64,000 nucleotides of DNA. Origin: Alistipes sp. CHKCI003 (lineage in GTDB: Bacteria > Bacteroidota > Bacteroidia > Bacteroidales > Rikenellaceae). The notes under the pieces are model-generated. The model searched no databases. It saw nothing but the letters and a program-made list of their open reading frames with translations, and was not told where the DNA came from. A program made the translations under genes and the position numbers. Shown in pieces: positions 52,044 to 63,028 of this stretch (positions are counted from its first letter, which is position 1; every line of letters starts with the position of its first letter). The stretch is taken from NCBI RefSeq assembly GCF_900021155.1, contig NZ_FCNT01000006.1, positions 62,001 to 126,000 on the forward strand. Direction: 5' to 3'.

Positions 52044-54971
52044 TTATTCGTCGTCATCCGAGTTCGACATCAGTTCGTCGAGGTCGAACGTAATGCCTTT
52101 CTTGAGAATCAGTTTCATGTCGGCCGAGAGATACTGGTCGGGCTTCAGAGCCGCTCCGGCCCCCACGGCCTCGCCGGTGAAACGATAACGGATCTTCGCC
52201 ACCTTTTGCAGACGCTGGATCTCGCCCTTCTCGATATTCATGCGGATATGGATCTGCGATTCGCGGTATTCGAGCTCCGAGGCGGGATCGTATCCCTCGA
52301 CCTCACCGTCCACCGCAGCCTCGATGTCGTCGAGCCGTCCGCCGTCCGCATCGAGGAACTCCGCGGAGAGGCGAAGCGTGAGCGGCAGCGTCGAGCGCGC
52401 GTTGAGTTCGATGAGGATGTCTTCGGCTGTGATGTCGTAATCGCCGATGTCCTCGAACGTATCGTCCACATCCTCCGTATCGGTATAGTCGACGGAAGCT
52501 CCATCTCTGAATTCCAGCGGAATCCGGATCGAATAGTCGACGTCGAACGGATAATCTTCGCCCGTTACGGCGAAACTCTGTTCCTCGGCATCGTCCACAT
52601 GAAGATCGAATTCGACGTCGATCTTCGAAGGAATGATCTTCACCAGATTCGACAGATCCTCGACACGACACAACGTGTAGCCCTCGGGAGCCGCCTCGGC
52701 ATCGGTGATATAGAGGCGCGTGATCCGCGGATCGTCTCCCTCGGCAGCTTCGACACGTACATCCCGCACGACGATCGGGTCGAGCTTCCGGTCTGAGAAA
52801 TCATAGGGTTGCATCACGATGTCGCCTACCATGACGATCCCCACGGGGTTGCTCACCGCAAGAGCGATCTGAGGCGCCACCAGATTGATCTCGATATTCT
52901 GTTCGCCGAGCGATTCGCGGATGTCGCTCAGATCGATCGCGGTCGGTTCGAGGTATTTCTTCAGATCGAGATCGACCGTACCGGTTACATGGGTGATTTC
53001 GAGCGTCGGCAGCGACACCTCCGGCAGAAGCGTGATCGTTTCGGAGGCGACACCGTCCATGTCGGTGCCGTCGGGTACATTGACCGCAGCTTTGATGCGC
53101 ACCTCGCCCGCAAGAGCGGCCGTCTTGCCGTCGGCATTCCCGCTCACAGGCACATCCTTCACGCCCGCCACCGGAATGCGGGCGATCGTCGTCCGGCGGC
53201 CTTCGTATTTCACGCGGTCGACATGCACCGTGTGGGTCTCCGCATCGTAATCCGGATGGTCGACTTCGAGGAACGGAGGCAGCATGATGTCTATATCGTC
53301 GAAGTAGAGCTCGTCTACCGTCAGATCCTCGATTTCGAGGCTGACTGCGACCGTCGCCGTTTCGCCCGTGTCCCCGTCGCACACCGCGGCGAAGGAGATG
53401 GCGGCGACCTCGGCCGGGACGTCGAACGTTTCGTCGATCTCCTGCACGATGTCGATCGGCTCCGTGAAGCCCACCGTCATTTCGCACCGCTCGGGGTCGA
53501 TCTTGAGTTCGGTATCGCGCATCGAGAAATCGACCTGCACCTCGTCGGCCGTTCCGATCTCCGACAACCGATAGGTTCCGGAAGGGAAATCGGGCATGAC
53601 GACCGCCTCGATCGTCCGCTCGGCCCTGAGCACGCCGTTGCGCACGACGGCTTCGTCGCCCTCGAAGCGGATGCCTTCGAGCGGAAGGCTCACTCCGCCG
53701 GCCGAGGCAAGACGTTCGAGCGTAGTGGTCATCACATGACCGTCGAGCCCCTCGACGCCCGGAGCGAATACATAGGTCTCGGGGAAATAGATGCATACGC
53801 GCACATCGCTCCGAAGCGGAATATCGGAGTGCGAAGCATTGAGAACGAGCACATTCGACGCATCGTCCGTAAAGGCCACATAATCCACGCGCGTAACGGC
53901 GTCGAGCCCCTCGACCTCGATCGGCACATCGAAGTCGGTAGTCGTCGGTTCGGAGACGATCCGATTCGTAACGACCTCGGCATCGGCGACCACGGGAATG
54001 ATTTCGAGCGAGAACAGCGGTTCGTCGCCCGCAGGAACGCGGTTTCCGTTGGAGGTACCCGAATAGCTGAACTTATAGCGGATTTCGTCGCGGATGTCGA
54101 GCGTCCGGTCCGCCGAAATCGCCTCGTCCACGGTGCGGTCGATGAGATAGAAAACGAAACTCACGCTGCCGTCCGTCAGCGGATAGTCCTCCACGCGAAG
54201 CGTCCCTCCGCTGACGGAGGCCGTGCCGCCGTAGGTGTCGACGAGTTGCAGACCGTACGTGGACGGAAGCGTCAGTTCGAACGACACGCGGCCTCCGTCG
54301 ACCGCTTCGGCCAGCGCGCCGAGCGTGAAATGCATGCGGATCAGCGTACCGAACCCCGGACCGCGGAACCAGAGCCGGCGGACGGCGCCGATGTCGTCGG
54401 GAATTTCATCTACGGTGAAAGCCAGATAGTCCTGCTCGTCGAGCGAGGGCAGCTCGATGGGCTGACCCGCCGGCACGGTCGTACCTATATATTTATCCGC
54501 CGAAAGCGGCGTGGCGATGTCCACGCCGTCGAGGGCTTTGTTGCCGAAACCGAGCGACGGCAGCGCGAACGAAGTCCGATTATCCACGCCCTTCACGCTG
54601 AAGGTCTCGGGCAGAGCGGATTCGGAAAACGAAAACAGGTAGGGATCGATTTCGGGAAAGACGTTCCGGATCGGGTCGACCTCGATGGCGTCGATGGTTT
54701 CGAAGATCGTACTGTCGAGCCGATAGGCATAGACGCCGTCTTCGGCGACGAGATTCCCGATATTCTTATCCGCGATCAGAGAATCCACCGTGCGCTGTTC
54801 GATCTTGCCGAGCGGCAACGTAACGCCGTCGGCGCCGAGTGTCATTTTCAAACTGATGTCGCTCAGATCGTAGGCATCGTCCACACAGGAAGCGAAGGCC
54901 AGTGTCGCAGCGACGAGCAGACATGCGCTTCGCTTACGGAGGGCCTGTCCGCGGGGTCGTAGTGTTCTCAT
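52044..54971 (-). CDS. Large surface lipoprotein of unknown function
   Basis: 975 residues. Lipoprotein signal with a basic start and LAFASC, then VDDAYDL. Highly acidic, Asp/Val/Thr-rich beta-type protein without cysteines clustered or repeats obvious to me; several segments of the type 'VDFDLHVDDAEE'. Not recognised. Co-transcribed with the DUF5723 barrel downstream. Confidence 0.8.
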   Translation of the reverse strand: MRTLRPRGQALRKRSACLLVAATLAFASCVDDAYDLSDISLKMTLGADGVTLPLGKIEQRTVDSLIADKNIGNLVAEDGVYAYRLDSTIFETIDAIEVDPIRNVFPEIDPYLFSFSESALPETFSVKGVDNRTSFALPSLGFGNKALDGVDIATPLSADKYIGTTVPAGQPIELPSLDEQDYLAFTVDEIPDDIGAVRRLWFRGPGFGTLIRMHFTLGALAEAVDGGRVSFELTLPSTYGLQLVDTYGGTASVSGGTLRVEDYPLTDGSVSFVFYLIDRTVDEAISADRTLDIRDEIRYKFSYSGTSNGNRVPAGDEPLFSLEIIPVVADAEVVTNRIVSEPTTTDFDVPIEVEGLDAVTRVDYVAFTDDASNVLVLNASHSDIPLRSDVRVCIYFPETYVFAPGVEGLDGHVMTTTLERLASAGGVSLPLEGIRFEGDEAVVRNGVLRAERTIEAVVMPDFPSGTYRLSEIGTADEVQVDFSMRDTELKIDPERCEMTVGFTEPIDIVQEIDETFDVPAEVAAISFAAVCDGDTGETATVAVSLEIEDLTVDELYFDDIDIMLPPFLEVDHPDYDAETHTVHVDRVKYEGRRTTIARIPVAGVKDVPVSGNADGKTAALAGEVRIKAAVNVPDGTDMDGVASETITLLPEVSLPTLEITHVTGTVDLDLKKYLEPTAIDLSDIRESLGEQNIEINLVAPQIALAVSNPVGIVMVGDIVMQPYDFSDRKLDPIVVRDVRVEAAEGDDPRITRLYITDAEAAPEGYTLCRVEDLSNLVKIIPSKIDVEFDLHVDDAEEQSFAVTGEDYPFDVDYSIRIPLEFRDGASVDYTDTEDVDDTFEDIGDYDITAEDILIELNARSTLPLTLRLSAEFLDADGGRLDDIEAAVDGEVEGYDPASELEYRESQIHIRMNIEKGEIQRLQKVAKIRYRFTGEAVGAGAALKPDQYLSADMKLILKKGITFDLDELMSNSDDDE

Positions 54972-55000
54972 TTTTTAATTTAGGGTGTTGTTTTACGCCG

Positions 55001-55029
55001 CAAAAATAGGTAAAATATATCACACGCAA
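55001..55029 (-). promoter_or_regulatory. Promoter of the lipoprotein-DUF5723 pair
   Basis: Minus strand TTG (55029-55027), 18 bases, TATTTTTG (55008-55001). Confidence 0.6.
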
Positions 55030-55127
55030 AGACTTTTCGAATAATTTTTCATCCCTTTTCCACAGCACCGCATCCGGCTGCCCGACGACATGTTTTTGCA
55101 GAATTATTGCTATTTTTGCTTCCGATT

Positions 55128-56966
55128 ATGGCCGACAACGACAAAAACGGGCTCAGCCTGAAAGAACAGGTGGCGCTGCTGCCTCTCGCACCCGGGGTCT
55201 ATCAGTTTTTGGACCGGGCGGGCCGGATCATCTACGTGGGCAAAGCCAAGAGCCTGCGCAAGCGTGTCTCGTCCTATTTCGTGCAAAGCAAGGAGCACAG
55301 CGCCAAGGTACGCGTGCTGGTGCGCCAGATCGCCGAGATCCGCCACATCGTCGTGGACAGCGAGGCGGATGCCCTGCTGCTCGAAAACTCGCTCATCAAG
55401 ACCCATCAGCCGCGCTACAACATTCTGCTCAAGGACGACAAGAGCTATCCGTGGATCGTCGTACGCCGCGAACATTTTCCCCGCGTGCAGTCCACGCGGC
55501 AGCTCGTGCGCGACGGTTCGCAGTACTTCGGGCCCTACTCGTCGGTGGTGATGCAGCACAGCGTGCTGGAATTCATCCGCGAGGTAGTGCCTCTGCGGAC
55601 GTGCAAGCTCAACCTCTCGCCCGAGGCCGTCGCCCGAGGCCGATACGCGGTGTGCCTCCAATACCATCTCGGCAACTGCAAGGGGCCCTGCGTCGGAGCG
55701 CAGAGCGAGGAGGACTACGCCCGCGAGGTCGGGATGGTCGTCTCCATCCTCAGGGGCGACCTGCGGCCCGTGCGGAGCTACCTCGAAACGGAGATGGACA
55801 AGGCGGCCTCCGAACTGAAATTCGAACTGGCGCAGCGCTACAAGTCGCGGCTTGACGCACTGGACAACTATTCGAGCCGGTCGGTGATCGTCAGCGCGAA
55901 GATCGACGACGTGGACGTCTTCTCGCTGCTCGCGGACGAAGAGGCGACGGCCTACTGCAACTTCGTGCGCATCCGCCACGGCTCGATCACGGGCGTCTAC
56001 ACCGTGAAACTCACCCCGGGCGTCGACAACGACGAACCGGCGATGCTGACGCTCGCCATCCAGCACATCGTCGAGCACATCGCCGGCGGCAAGCTGGCCC
56101 GCGAAGTGATCGTACCCTTCCTGCCCTCCGCCGCGATGCTCTTCGACGGCGTAACCTTCACCGTCCCGAAGCGGGGCGAGAAACTCGAACTGCTCGAATT
56201 CTCGCAGCGCAGCGCCCGCATCTACCGCGCCGAACAGCTCAAAAACCTCGAAATCAGGAATCCCGAGCGCTACACCGAGCGGTTGATGACGGCCCTGCAA
56301 AAGGAGCTTCGCCTCGACCGTCCGCCGCGGCATATCGAGTGTTTCGACAATTCCAACCTGCAAGGATCCCATCCGGTGGCTTCGTGCGTCGTCTTCCGCG
56401 ACGGCAAACCCGCACGCAAGGAGTACCGCCACTTCAACATCAAGACCGTCGAAGGCCCCGACGACTACGCTTCGATGCGCGAGGTGGTCTACCGCCGTTA
56501 CAGCCGCCTCAAAGAAGAGGGAGCCGAACTGCCCGATCTGGTCATCGCCGACGGCGGCAAAGGACAGATGGCCGTCATCCACGAAGTGCTGGAGTATCTC
56601 GAACTGGACATCCCGATCGCCGGACTGGCCAAAAACGACCGGCACCGTACTTCCGAACTGTATTGCGGCTATCCGCCCGTGCTGGTCGGCCTCCGCCCCA
56701 CTTCGCCTCTCTTTCATTTTCTGACGCACATTCAGGAAGAGGTGCACCGCTTCGCCATCTCGTTCCACCGTCAGAAGCGGAGCAAGGATTTCATCCACAG
56801 CGAACTGGAGCGGATCGAAGGCATCGGTGCGAAGACCGTCGCCGCGCTGTTGCAGCATTTCCGCACGGTGGCCCGCGTCAAAGCCGCCAACATCGGGGAA
56901 CTGACGGCGCTCATCGGTCCGGCAAAGGCGCACAAGGTCTACGACCGCTTCCACCGCGAAGCATGA
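55128..56966 (+). CDS. uvrC: Excinuclease ABC subunit C
   Basis: 612 residues from ATG 55128; the longer frame adds seven residues. N-terminal GIY-YIG nuclease (GVYQFLDRAGRIIYVGKAKSL, 3' incision), UVR-like segment (~205-240), the C-terminal RNase H-like nuclease (ECFDNSNLQGSHPVASCVVF, with DGGKGQ) for 5' incision, and a helix-hairpin-helix (IEGIGAKTVAALL). Nucleotide excision repair with UvrA and UvrB. A -7 box TATTTTTG at 55111-55118 is very close to the start, so the leader would be short. Confidence 0.97.
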   Translation: MADNDKNGLSLKEQVALLPLAPGVYQFLDRAGRIIYVGKAKSLRKRVSSYFVQSKEHSAKVRVLVRQIAEIRHIVVDSEADALLLENSLIKTHQPRYNILLKDDKSYPWIVVRREHFPRVQSTRQLVRDGSQYFGPYSSVVMQHSVLEFIREVVPLRTCKLNLSPEAVARGRYAVCLQYHLGNCKGPCVGAQSEEDYAREVGMVVSILRGDLRPVRSYLETEMDKAASELKFELAQRYKSRLDALDNYSSRSVIVSAKIDDVDVFSLLADEEATAYCNFVRIRHGSITGVYTVKLTPGVDNDEPAMLTLAIQHIVEHIAGGKLAREVIVPFLPSAAMLFDGVTFTVPKRGEKLELLEFSQRSARIYRAEQLKNLEIRNPERYTERLMTALQKELRLDRPPRHIECFDNSNLQGSHPVASCVVFRDGKPARKEYRHFNIKTVEGPDDYASMREVVYRRYSRLKEEGAELPDLVIADGGKGQMAVIHEVLEYLELDIPIAGLAKNDRHRTSELYCGYPPVLVGLRPTSPLFHFLTHIQEEVHRFAISFHRQKRSKDFIHSELERIEGIGAKTVAALLQHFRTVARVKAANIGELTALIGPAKAHKVYDRFHREA

Positions 56967-58262
56967 ACAGGCCGCCGAACGACCGGCCGCCCTGTCCACG
57001 TCTTACGTCGCACACGATCGAAACGCCCCCCCCGAATGCCGGCACAAGCGCACCTGTCCGCCCGATCGCCCGATGTCGGCAGAGCCGCCGGCCGTGCAGT
57101 TCGCCGGTTACCGAATCGCCGGCCGAATGCCTTGCCCCGACGAGGACAGGAATGCCGGCCGAATCGTTCGAGGGGGCTCAGACCGTATGGCTCAATGCCG
57201 CCGAACGTATCGTCCGCCGGCCGCCCGTCGCACGGTCGATCCGGTGCCGGATCATTCGCGCATCGCAAGCTGCGTTTGGTCGAAGCGCGTGCGGGGAATC
57301 ACGAATTCCGGTTCCGAAGCTCTGTCCCACGGACGCACCGAAAAATCGAACGGTCCGAGGAACGTAAGACGGCTGCCGAAACGGCCCCTCTCCGTGCGGC
57401 CCGTGTTACCGCGATGCTGCCCCCCTCGTGCGGAACTGTACCGGCGAGACCTCGTCGGCATTGTTGTCGCAGCAGGCCCACGACACCGGACCCGCGGACC
57501 GGTCGGGCATGAAGAAAAGAAGCCCCCTGATCGTCGGGACATTCGGTGCGGTCGATCCGTGCGACATCGGGCCCTGCATCCGCTGCGAGCCGCACATCGG
57601 GCCGGGCCGCATATTCGGAGACCGTCGCCGGCGTCCGTTTGCAAGGCTCCTTATCCGCTACGCACGCCGGCACGTGTCGGGACACCGGAGCCGATCCCGA
57701 GTGGAATGCCCCCTCTGCAACCGATGTGCAGGACGCCGAAGCTTACGGGCGCACCCGTTCGGGCTTCGAGCAGCGCTTTGAAGGAACAGCCGCCGATCCT
57801 TTCCGCCTTCGCGGCGGGCAGGGCGGAGAACCGAAAACGAACGGCAGTCCGGCTTTCGGGCCGAATGCTTCGCGGCAATCGTTGGCGAAGCGTTGAAACT
57901 CCTCAGTTCGCAATGCTCGAAATCTCGGTTCCCGTCTTCGCAGAACGGTGTCATCCGTGCCCCGTATCCAGTTCGCTCGCACTCGCTGCGGGGCCTGTAC
58001 CGTATGCTTCCGGTGGGAGCAGCCGTACTCGTGCGGGGCGTTCGCCCGCCGAGCCCGGAGCGCGGCGGCAGAAACGATGAGTCCGTCCCGTCGTTTCCGG
58101 TCCGGAGCCGACGCGGGTACATACGATGATGCTGCGGCCGGAACATTGCGGCCTGCCGCATCGGAGCGCTCTCTCTCGGGAAGCGGTCGGCTCCGGTTTT
58201 TTGCCTTCGGCGGTCGGCGGCCGCACTCCCAAGATGCGCCTCCGGCGGGGCGGCCGATTCCG
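56967..58262. other. 1.3-kb gene-free GC-rich spacer
   Basis: The longest spacer in the backbone. Long open frames exist on both strands (for example 57073-58080), but their proteins are Arg/Pro/Ser-rich with no domain, start site or promoter, as composition alone would give. A C8 tract lies at 57026-57033. Nothing else is recognised. Confidence 0.5.
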
Positions 58263-58796
58263 TCAGGCGCCGGTGCAGACCGTGTCCACGAGGATGTCGT
58301 GGGGTTCGACGGGGAGTTCGTCGACGAGCTGATGGGGGTAGCAAACACCGGCCTTATAGGCGCGAAACCCCGCCTGCGACATGTATTTGTCGTAGTAGCC
58401 CCGTCCGCGGCCCATGCGTGCGCCGCCGGACGTGAAAGCCGTTCCGGGGACGAGGATGAAGTCGATCTCGGCCGGATCGGCCGGGGCGTCCGCCTGCGGC
58501 TCGGCGATCCCGAATGCGCCGCGCTCCATTTGCGCCGGGTCGTAGTCGTAGAAGCGCATGACGTCGCCTTCGACGCGCGGGACGAGTACCCGTTTGCGTC
58601 CGTGCCACCGCGCGAGCAGCGGCGCCGTGTCGGGTTCGTCGGGCAGCGAGGCGAACAGGGCGACCGTCTGCGCCGCTGCGAACGGGCCGAGCCGTTCGAC
58701 GGCTCCGCATATCTTTTCCGAACGCTCTGCGCGCTCGCCGGCTGCGAGCGCGAGGTTGCGTCTTTTCATTTCACGGCGTATCTCTTTTTTGTCCAT
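58263..58796 (-). CDS. 5-formyltetrahydrofolate cyclo-ligase
   Basis: 177 residues. Family motifs: basic N-terminal MDKKEIRREMKRRN, VALFASLPDEPDT, and the phosphate loop GARMGRGRGYYDKYM. Converts 5-formyl-THF to methenyl-THF with ATP, returning folate to the pool. Divergent from the sdh operon. Confidence 0.92.
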   Translation of the reverse strand: MDKKEIRREMKRRNLALAAGERAERSEKICGAVERLGPFAAAQTVALFASLPDEPDTAPLLARWHGRKRVLVPRVEGDVMRFYDYDPAQMERGAFGIAEPQADAPADPAEIDFILVPGTAFTSGGARMGRGRGYYDKYMSQAGFRAYKAGVCYPHQLVDELPVEPHDILVDTVCTGA

Positions 58797-58835
58797 AGTC
58801 CCCTGTTTCGGGCCGAAATTTCCCGTCCGTTTATG

Positions 58836-58865
58836 TTGTTATTCCGCAAACAATAGCTATCTTTG
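58836..58865 (+). promoter_or_regulatory. Promoter of the sdh/frd operon
   Basis: TTG 58836-58838, 19 bases, TATCTTTG 58858-58865; leader of about 40 bases. Confidence 0.75.
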
Positions 58866-58913
58866 TGCGCGTGAACACAAATCTTTAACAAATATAAACA
58901 AAATTTCAAAATT

Positions 58914-59618
58914 ATGAGCTGTTTTCTATCCAATTCATCTCTTGGCAAGAAGTTAGTAATGAGCATCACGGGATGTTTCCTCGTGCTCTTTATCCTCTTC
59001 CACATGTCCATGAACATCACAGCCATCATCTCCCCCGAGGGGTACAACGCGATCTGCGAGTTTCTGGGTGCCAACTGGTATGCGCTGGCCGGTACGCTGG
59101 TGCTGGCGGCGGGCGTGGTCGTGCACTTCATCTATGCCGTCGTACTCACGCTGGAGAACTACAAGGCGCGCGGCAGCCAGCGCTATGCCGTAACGGTGAA
59201 GGAGCCGAACGTTTCGTGGGCCTCGAAGAACATGCTCGTGCTGGGATTCATCATTCTCGGCGGGCTGCTGATCCATCTCTTCAACTTCTGGGCTAAGATG
59301 CAGCTCGTGGAGATCATGGGCGAGCACACCAACTCGCTGGGCTTCGGTCCTGCCGACGGTGCGGCGCTCATCGCCTACACCTTTTCGCACTGGTACTATG
59401 TCGTGATCTACCTCGTGTGGTTCCTCGCGCTCTGGTTCCACCTCACGCACGGCATTTGGTCGATGTTCCAGACCGCAGGCTGGGCCAACGACACGTGGTA
59501 TCCCCGCCTGAAGTGCATCGCCAACGTCGTGGCCACGATCGTTTTCCTCGGTTTCGCAGCCGTGGTGATCGTCTACTTCATCCAGAGCCTCTGCCCGTGC
59601 AACGGCGGCGCATGCTGA
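58914..59618 (+). CDS. sdhC: Succinate dehydrogenase/fumarate reductase cytochrome b subunit
   Basis: 234 residues with five membrane segments, matching the single-subunit, diheme type B family (as in Wolinella FrdC and Bacteroides). Candidate heme His residues: [22 protein letters not shown] and WFHLTHGIW. Anchors the enzyme and exchanges electrons with menaquinone. First gene of the sdhCAB operon. Confidence 0.95.
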   Translation: MSCFLSNSSLGKKLVMSITGCFLVLFILFHMSMNITAIISPEGYNAICEFLGANWYALAGTLVLAAGVVVHFIYAVVLTLENYKARGSQRYAVTVKEPNVSWASKNMLVLGFIILGGLLIHLFNFWAKMQLVEIMGEHTNSLGFGPADGAALIAYTFSHWYYVVIYLVWFLALWFHLTHGIWSMFQTAGWANDTWYPRLKCIANVVATIVFLGFAAVVIVYFIQSLCPCNGGAC

Positions 59619-59656
59619 TCCGAATCCAATGTCGAATAATAAAACACACACGAAAT

Positions 59657-61603
59657 ATGGCTTTCAAATTAGATGCTAAAATTCCTGCCGGCGAACTCGC
59701 TCAGAAGTGGAGCAACCACAAGGCAGCTATCAAGGTCGTGAGCCCCGCCAACAAACGCAAGCTCGACATCATCGTCGTCGGAACGGGCCTCGGAGGCGCT
59801 TCCGCAGCTGCTTCGCTCGGCGAACTGGGCTATAATGTCAAGGTATTCTGCATTCAGGACTCGCCGCGCCGCGCCCACTCGATCGCTGCGCAGGGCGGCA
59901 TCAACGCCGCGAAGAACTACCAGAACGACAACGACTCGGTGTATCGTCTCTTCTACGACACGATCAAAGGCGGCGACTATCGCGCCCGCGAGGCCAATGT
60001 CTATCGTCTGGCCGAGGTGGCCAACCTCATCATCGACCAGTGCGTCGCTCAGGGCGTGCCTTTCGCCCGCGAATACGGCGGTCTGCTGGCCAACCGTTCG
60101 TTCGGCGGCGCGCAGGTTTCGCGTACGTTCTATGCCCGCGGCCAGACGGGCCAGCAGTTGCTCTTGGGCGCCTATGCCGCGCTGAACAAGGAGATCGCCG
60201 CCGGTTCGGTGAAGAGCTATCCGCGCCACGAGATGCTCGATCTGGTGATCGAGGACGGCGAGGCCCGCGGCATCATCGCCCGCAACCTCGTTACGGGCGA
60301 GATCGAGCGCTTCGGCGCCCATGCCGTCGTGATCGCCACGGGCGGCTACGGCAATGTCTTTTTCCTTTCGACCAACGCCATGGCGTCGAACGGTTCGGCC
60401 GCTTTCCAGTGCTACCGCAAGGGCGCCGGCTTCGCCAACCCCTGTTTCACGCAGATCCACCCGACGTGCATTCCCGTGCACGGCGACCAGCAGTCGAAAC
60501 TGACCCTCATGTCGGAGTCGCTGCGCAACGACGGCCGCATCTGGGTACCTAAGAAGATCGAAGACGTGAAGGCGCTCCGTTCGGGTGCCAAGAAACCGTC
60601 GCAGATCGCCGAGGAGGACCGCGACTACTATCTCGAACGCCGCTACCCGGCCTTCGGCAACCTCGTGCCGCGCGACGTGGCTTCGCGTGCCGCCAAGGAG
60701 CGCTGCGACGCCGGATTCGGCGTGAACGAGACGGGGCTGGCCGTCTACCTCGATTTCAAGACCGCCATCGAACGTCTGGGCAAGGATATTATCAAGCAGC
60801 GTTACGGCAACCTCTTCGATATGTACGAGGAGATCACGGACGTCAGCCCCTACGAGGAGCCGATGCAGATCTTCCCTGCCGTACACTACACGATGGGCGG
60901 CATCTGGGTCGACTACAACCTGATGACCACCATTCCGGGCCTCTATGCCATCGGCGAGGCCAACTTCTCGGACCACGGTGCCAACCGTCTGGGCGCATCG
61001 GCGCTGATGCAGGGATTGGCGGACGGCTATTTCGTGCTGCCCTATACGATCGGCGACTACCTCTCGCACAAGATTCAGGCACCGAAGGTGAAGACCGACA
61101 CGCCGGCTTTCGCCGAGGCGGAGAAGAACGTGAAGGAACGTATCGCCAGACTGTTCTCCGTCAACGGCAAGCAGTCGGTGGACGACATCCACAAGAAACT
61201 CGGCCACATCATGTGGGAGAATGTCGGCATGGCTCGGTCGAAGGAGTCGCTCGAAAAGGCGATCGTCGAGATTCAAGCCCTGCGCAAGGAGTTCTGGAAA
61301 GATGTGAAGGTCGTCGGCAAGGCCGAGGAGTTCAACGTCGAACTCGAAAAGGCGCTGCGTCTGGCCGATTTCCTCGAACTGGGCGAGCTGATGGCCCGCG
61401 ACGCACTCAACCGCGAGGAGTCGTGCGGCGGCCACTTCCGTGTGGAGCACCAGACCGAAGAGGGCGAGGCCAAACGCGACGACGAGCGCTTCGTCTATGC
61501 GGCCGTCTGGGAATACAAGGGTCCGGATGCGGCTCCCGAGCTGACGAAGGAATCGCTCAACTTCGAATTCGTACACCCCGCACAGCGCAACTACAAAGAC
61601 TGA
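59657..61603 (+). CDS. sdhA: Succinate dehydrogenase/fumarate reductase flavoprotein subunit
   Basis: 648 residues from ATG 59657. FAD-binding [21 protein letters not shown], covalent-FAD His in [15 protein letters not shown], active-site [10 protein letters not shown] and catalytic Arg region [12 protein letters not shown]. In anaerobic Bacteroidales it mainly reduces fumarate to succinate as the end step of the respiratory-fermentative pathway. Starts 38 bases after sdhC. Confidence 0.97.
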   Translation: MAFKLDAKIPAGELAQKWSNHKAAIKVVSPANKRKLDIIVVGTGLGGASAAASLGELGYNVKVFCIQDSPRRAHSIAAQGGINAAKNYQNDNDSVYRLFYDTIKGGDYRAREANVYRLAEVANLIIDQCVAQGVPFAREYGGLLANRSFGGAQVSRTFYARGQTGQQLLLGAYAALNKEIAAGSVKSYPRHEMLDLVIEDGEARGIIARNLVTGEIERFGAHAVVIATGGYGNVFFLSTNAMASNGSAAFQCYRKGAGFANPCFTQIHPTCIPVHGDQQSKLTLMSESLRNDGRIWVPKKIEDVKALRSGAKKPSQIAEEDRDYYLERRYPAFGNLVPRDVASRAAKERCDAGFGVNETGLAVYLDFKTAIERLGKDIIKQRYGNLFDMYEEITDVSPYEEPMQIFPAVHYTMGGIWVDYNLMTTIPGLYAIGEANFSDHGANRLGASALMQGLADGYFVLPYTIGDYLSHKIQAPKVKTDTPAFAEAEKNVKERIARLFSVNGKQSVDDIHKKLGHIMWENVGMARSKESLEKAIVEIQALRKEFWKDVKVVGKAEEFNVELEKALRLADFLELGELMARDALNREESCGGHFRVEHQTEEGEAKRDDERFVYAAVWEYKGPDAAPELTKESLNFEFVHPAQRNYKD

Positions 61604-61641
61604 TGCTTTTGACGTTAACACTTTAATCACGATTTGGAATT

Positions 61642-62385
61642 ATGAATTTTACATTAAAGATATGGCGTCAGAAGGACGCTAAGAGCAAGGGTGGTTTCGA
61701 AACGTACAAGGTCGAGAACATCTCCGCCGACACCTCGTTTCTTGAGATGCTGGATATTCTGAACAACAACCTCGTCCACGAGGGCAAGGAGCCCGTGGCC
61801 TTCGACCACGACTGCCGCGAGGGTATCTGCGGCATGTGTTCGCTCCACATCAACGGTTTGGCGCACGGACCCGGACAGGGCGCCACGACCTGCCAGATCT
61901 ACATGCGCAAGTTCAGGGACGGCGAGACGATCACCATCGAACCGTGGCGTTCGGCCGCTTTCCCCGTCATCAAAGACCTCGTGGTGAACCGCGGTGCATA
62001 CGACCGGATCCTTCAGGCCGGCGGCTTCGTGTCGGTGCGCACCAATTCGGTGCCCGACGCCAATGCGATTCCCATCCCGAAGGCCGATGCCGACGAGTCG
62101 ATGGATGCCGCGGCCTGCATCGGCTGCGGTGCGTGTGCGGCGACCTGCAAGAACGGTTCGGCCATGCTCTTCGTCGCAGCCCGCGTATCGTCGCTGGCCA
62201 AACTGCCGCAGGGGCGTGTGGAGGGTGCCCGTCGTGCGAAGGCGATGGTCGCCAAGATGGACGAGCTGGGTTTCGGCAACTGCACCAATACGGGTGCCTG
62301 TCAGGCCGAGTGCCCCAAGTCGATCTCCATCGCGCACATCGCCCGTCTGAACCGCGAGTTCCTTTCGGCGAAGTTCGAAGACTGA
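61642..62385 (+). CDS. sdhB: Succinate dehydrogenase/fumarate reductase iron-sulfur subunit
   Basis: 247 residues. [2Fe-2S] motif CREGICGMC with a later Cys, and the cluster set [11 protein letters not shown] and [14 protein letters not shown] for the [4Fe-4S] and [3Fe-4S] centres. Transfers electrons between the flavoprotein and the cytochrome b subunit. Last gene of the operon. Confidence 0.97.
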   Translation: MNFTLKIWRQKDAKSKGGFETYKVENISADTSFLEMLDILNNNLVHEGKEPVAFDHDCREGICGMCSLHINGLAHGPGQGATTCQIYMRKFRDGETITIEPWRSAAFPVIKDLVVNRGAYDRILQAGGFVSVRTNSVPDANAIPIPKADADESMDAAACIGCGACAATCKNGSAMLFVAARVSSLAKLPQGRVEGARRAKAMVAKMDELGFGNCTNTGACQAECPKSISIAHIARLNREFLSAKFED

Positions 62386-62431
62386 TCGGCCGAGGCGCGA
62401 AGACGCGCTGACAAATCCGATTTTACGATTC

Positions 62432-62468
62432 CACCCCCGTCGGTCATAATTTCCGGCGGGGGTGATTT
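62432..62468 (+). terminator. Terminator of the sdh operon
   Basis: Stem CACCCCCGTCGG / CCGGCGGGGGTG with one G-T pair, loop of 9, then ATTTTC. Confidence 0.8.
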
Positions 62469-62679
62469 TCATCCGGAGAGACTTCCGGAGGGTCTCTTGC
62501 TCCGCGTACCGTGCGTAGAGAAAATCTGTTCGCGGTATGTTCGTGGGATAAATTTTGTAAGTGGTCGATCGAAAAGGTGATGATCGAGGGGATGCGATGC
62601 GCTTTTTTCGAGATCGGACATAGAAAGCGCGGACGTTTCCCCTGCCTGTAGGTATCGCCATTATCCAACTCTAACCAGG

Positions 62680-62770
62680 TAAACGCCCGCGCAAATGCGA
62701 ACGTTCGACCGTTGTTTTGTAGAGTTAAGTTAAAATTGGCGATTTTACAGACTCAAAACAAAGGCAAACG
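62680..62770 (-). repeat. ~92-bp repeated RNA-like element, copy 2
   Basis: On the minus strand it aligns with 33145-33236, sharing CGTTTGC, TTGTTT, GTCTG, CGCCAA and the closing GGGCGTTT. A promoter on this strand is not clear (TATCTTTA at 62800-62793 with no fitting TTG). Confidence 0.5.
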
Positions 62771-62980
62771 TGTTGTTGTCTTATTTCGGACGTAAAGATA
62801 ATCATATTCTCTCAACTTATTACCTCCGTGTCTTTTCGCGGCATGGAAACACTCGAAGCTGCTATGTACGGACCCGAACCGCGTTCGTTCGGAATCCGCA
62901 GATGCGCTTTTCCGGCCGGAGGACGCTGCCCGGCATTGCGCGGCGTGCGTTGCGACGAAACGATTTCCGCGCAAAAAACG

Positions 62981-62988
62981 TATATTTG
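62981..62988 (+). promoter_or_regulatory. -7 element of hppA
   Basis: TATATTTG 40 bases before the hppA ATG. The preceding 62771-62980 contains no supported gene. Confidence 0.6.
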
Positions 62989-63028
62989 TAGGGAGATGAC
63001 CGCAACCGATTCTAAAACATCATAACCT

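Noticed and set aside
57073..58080. 335-codon open frame in the spacer after uvrC
   Set aside because: Arg/Pro/Ser-rich, no domain, no promoter, and equally long frames on the other strand; explained by high GC.
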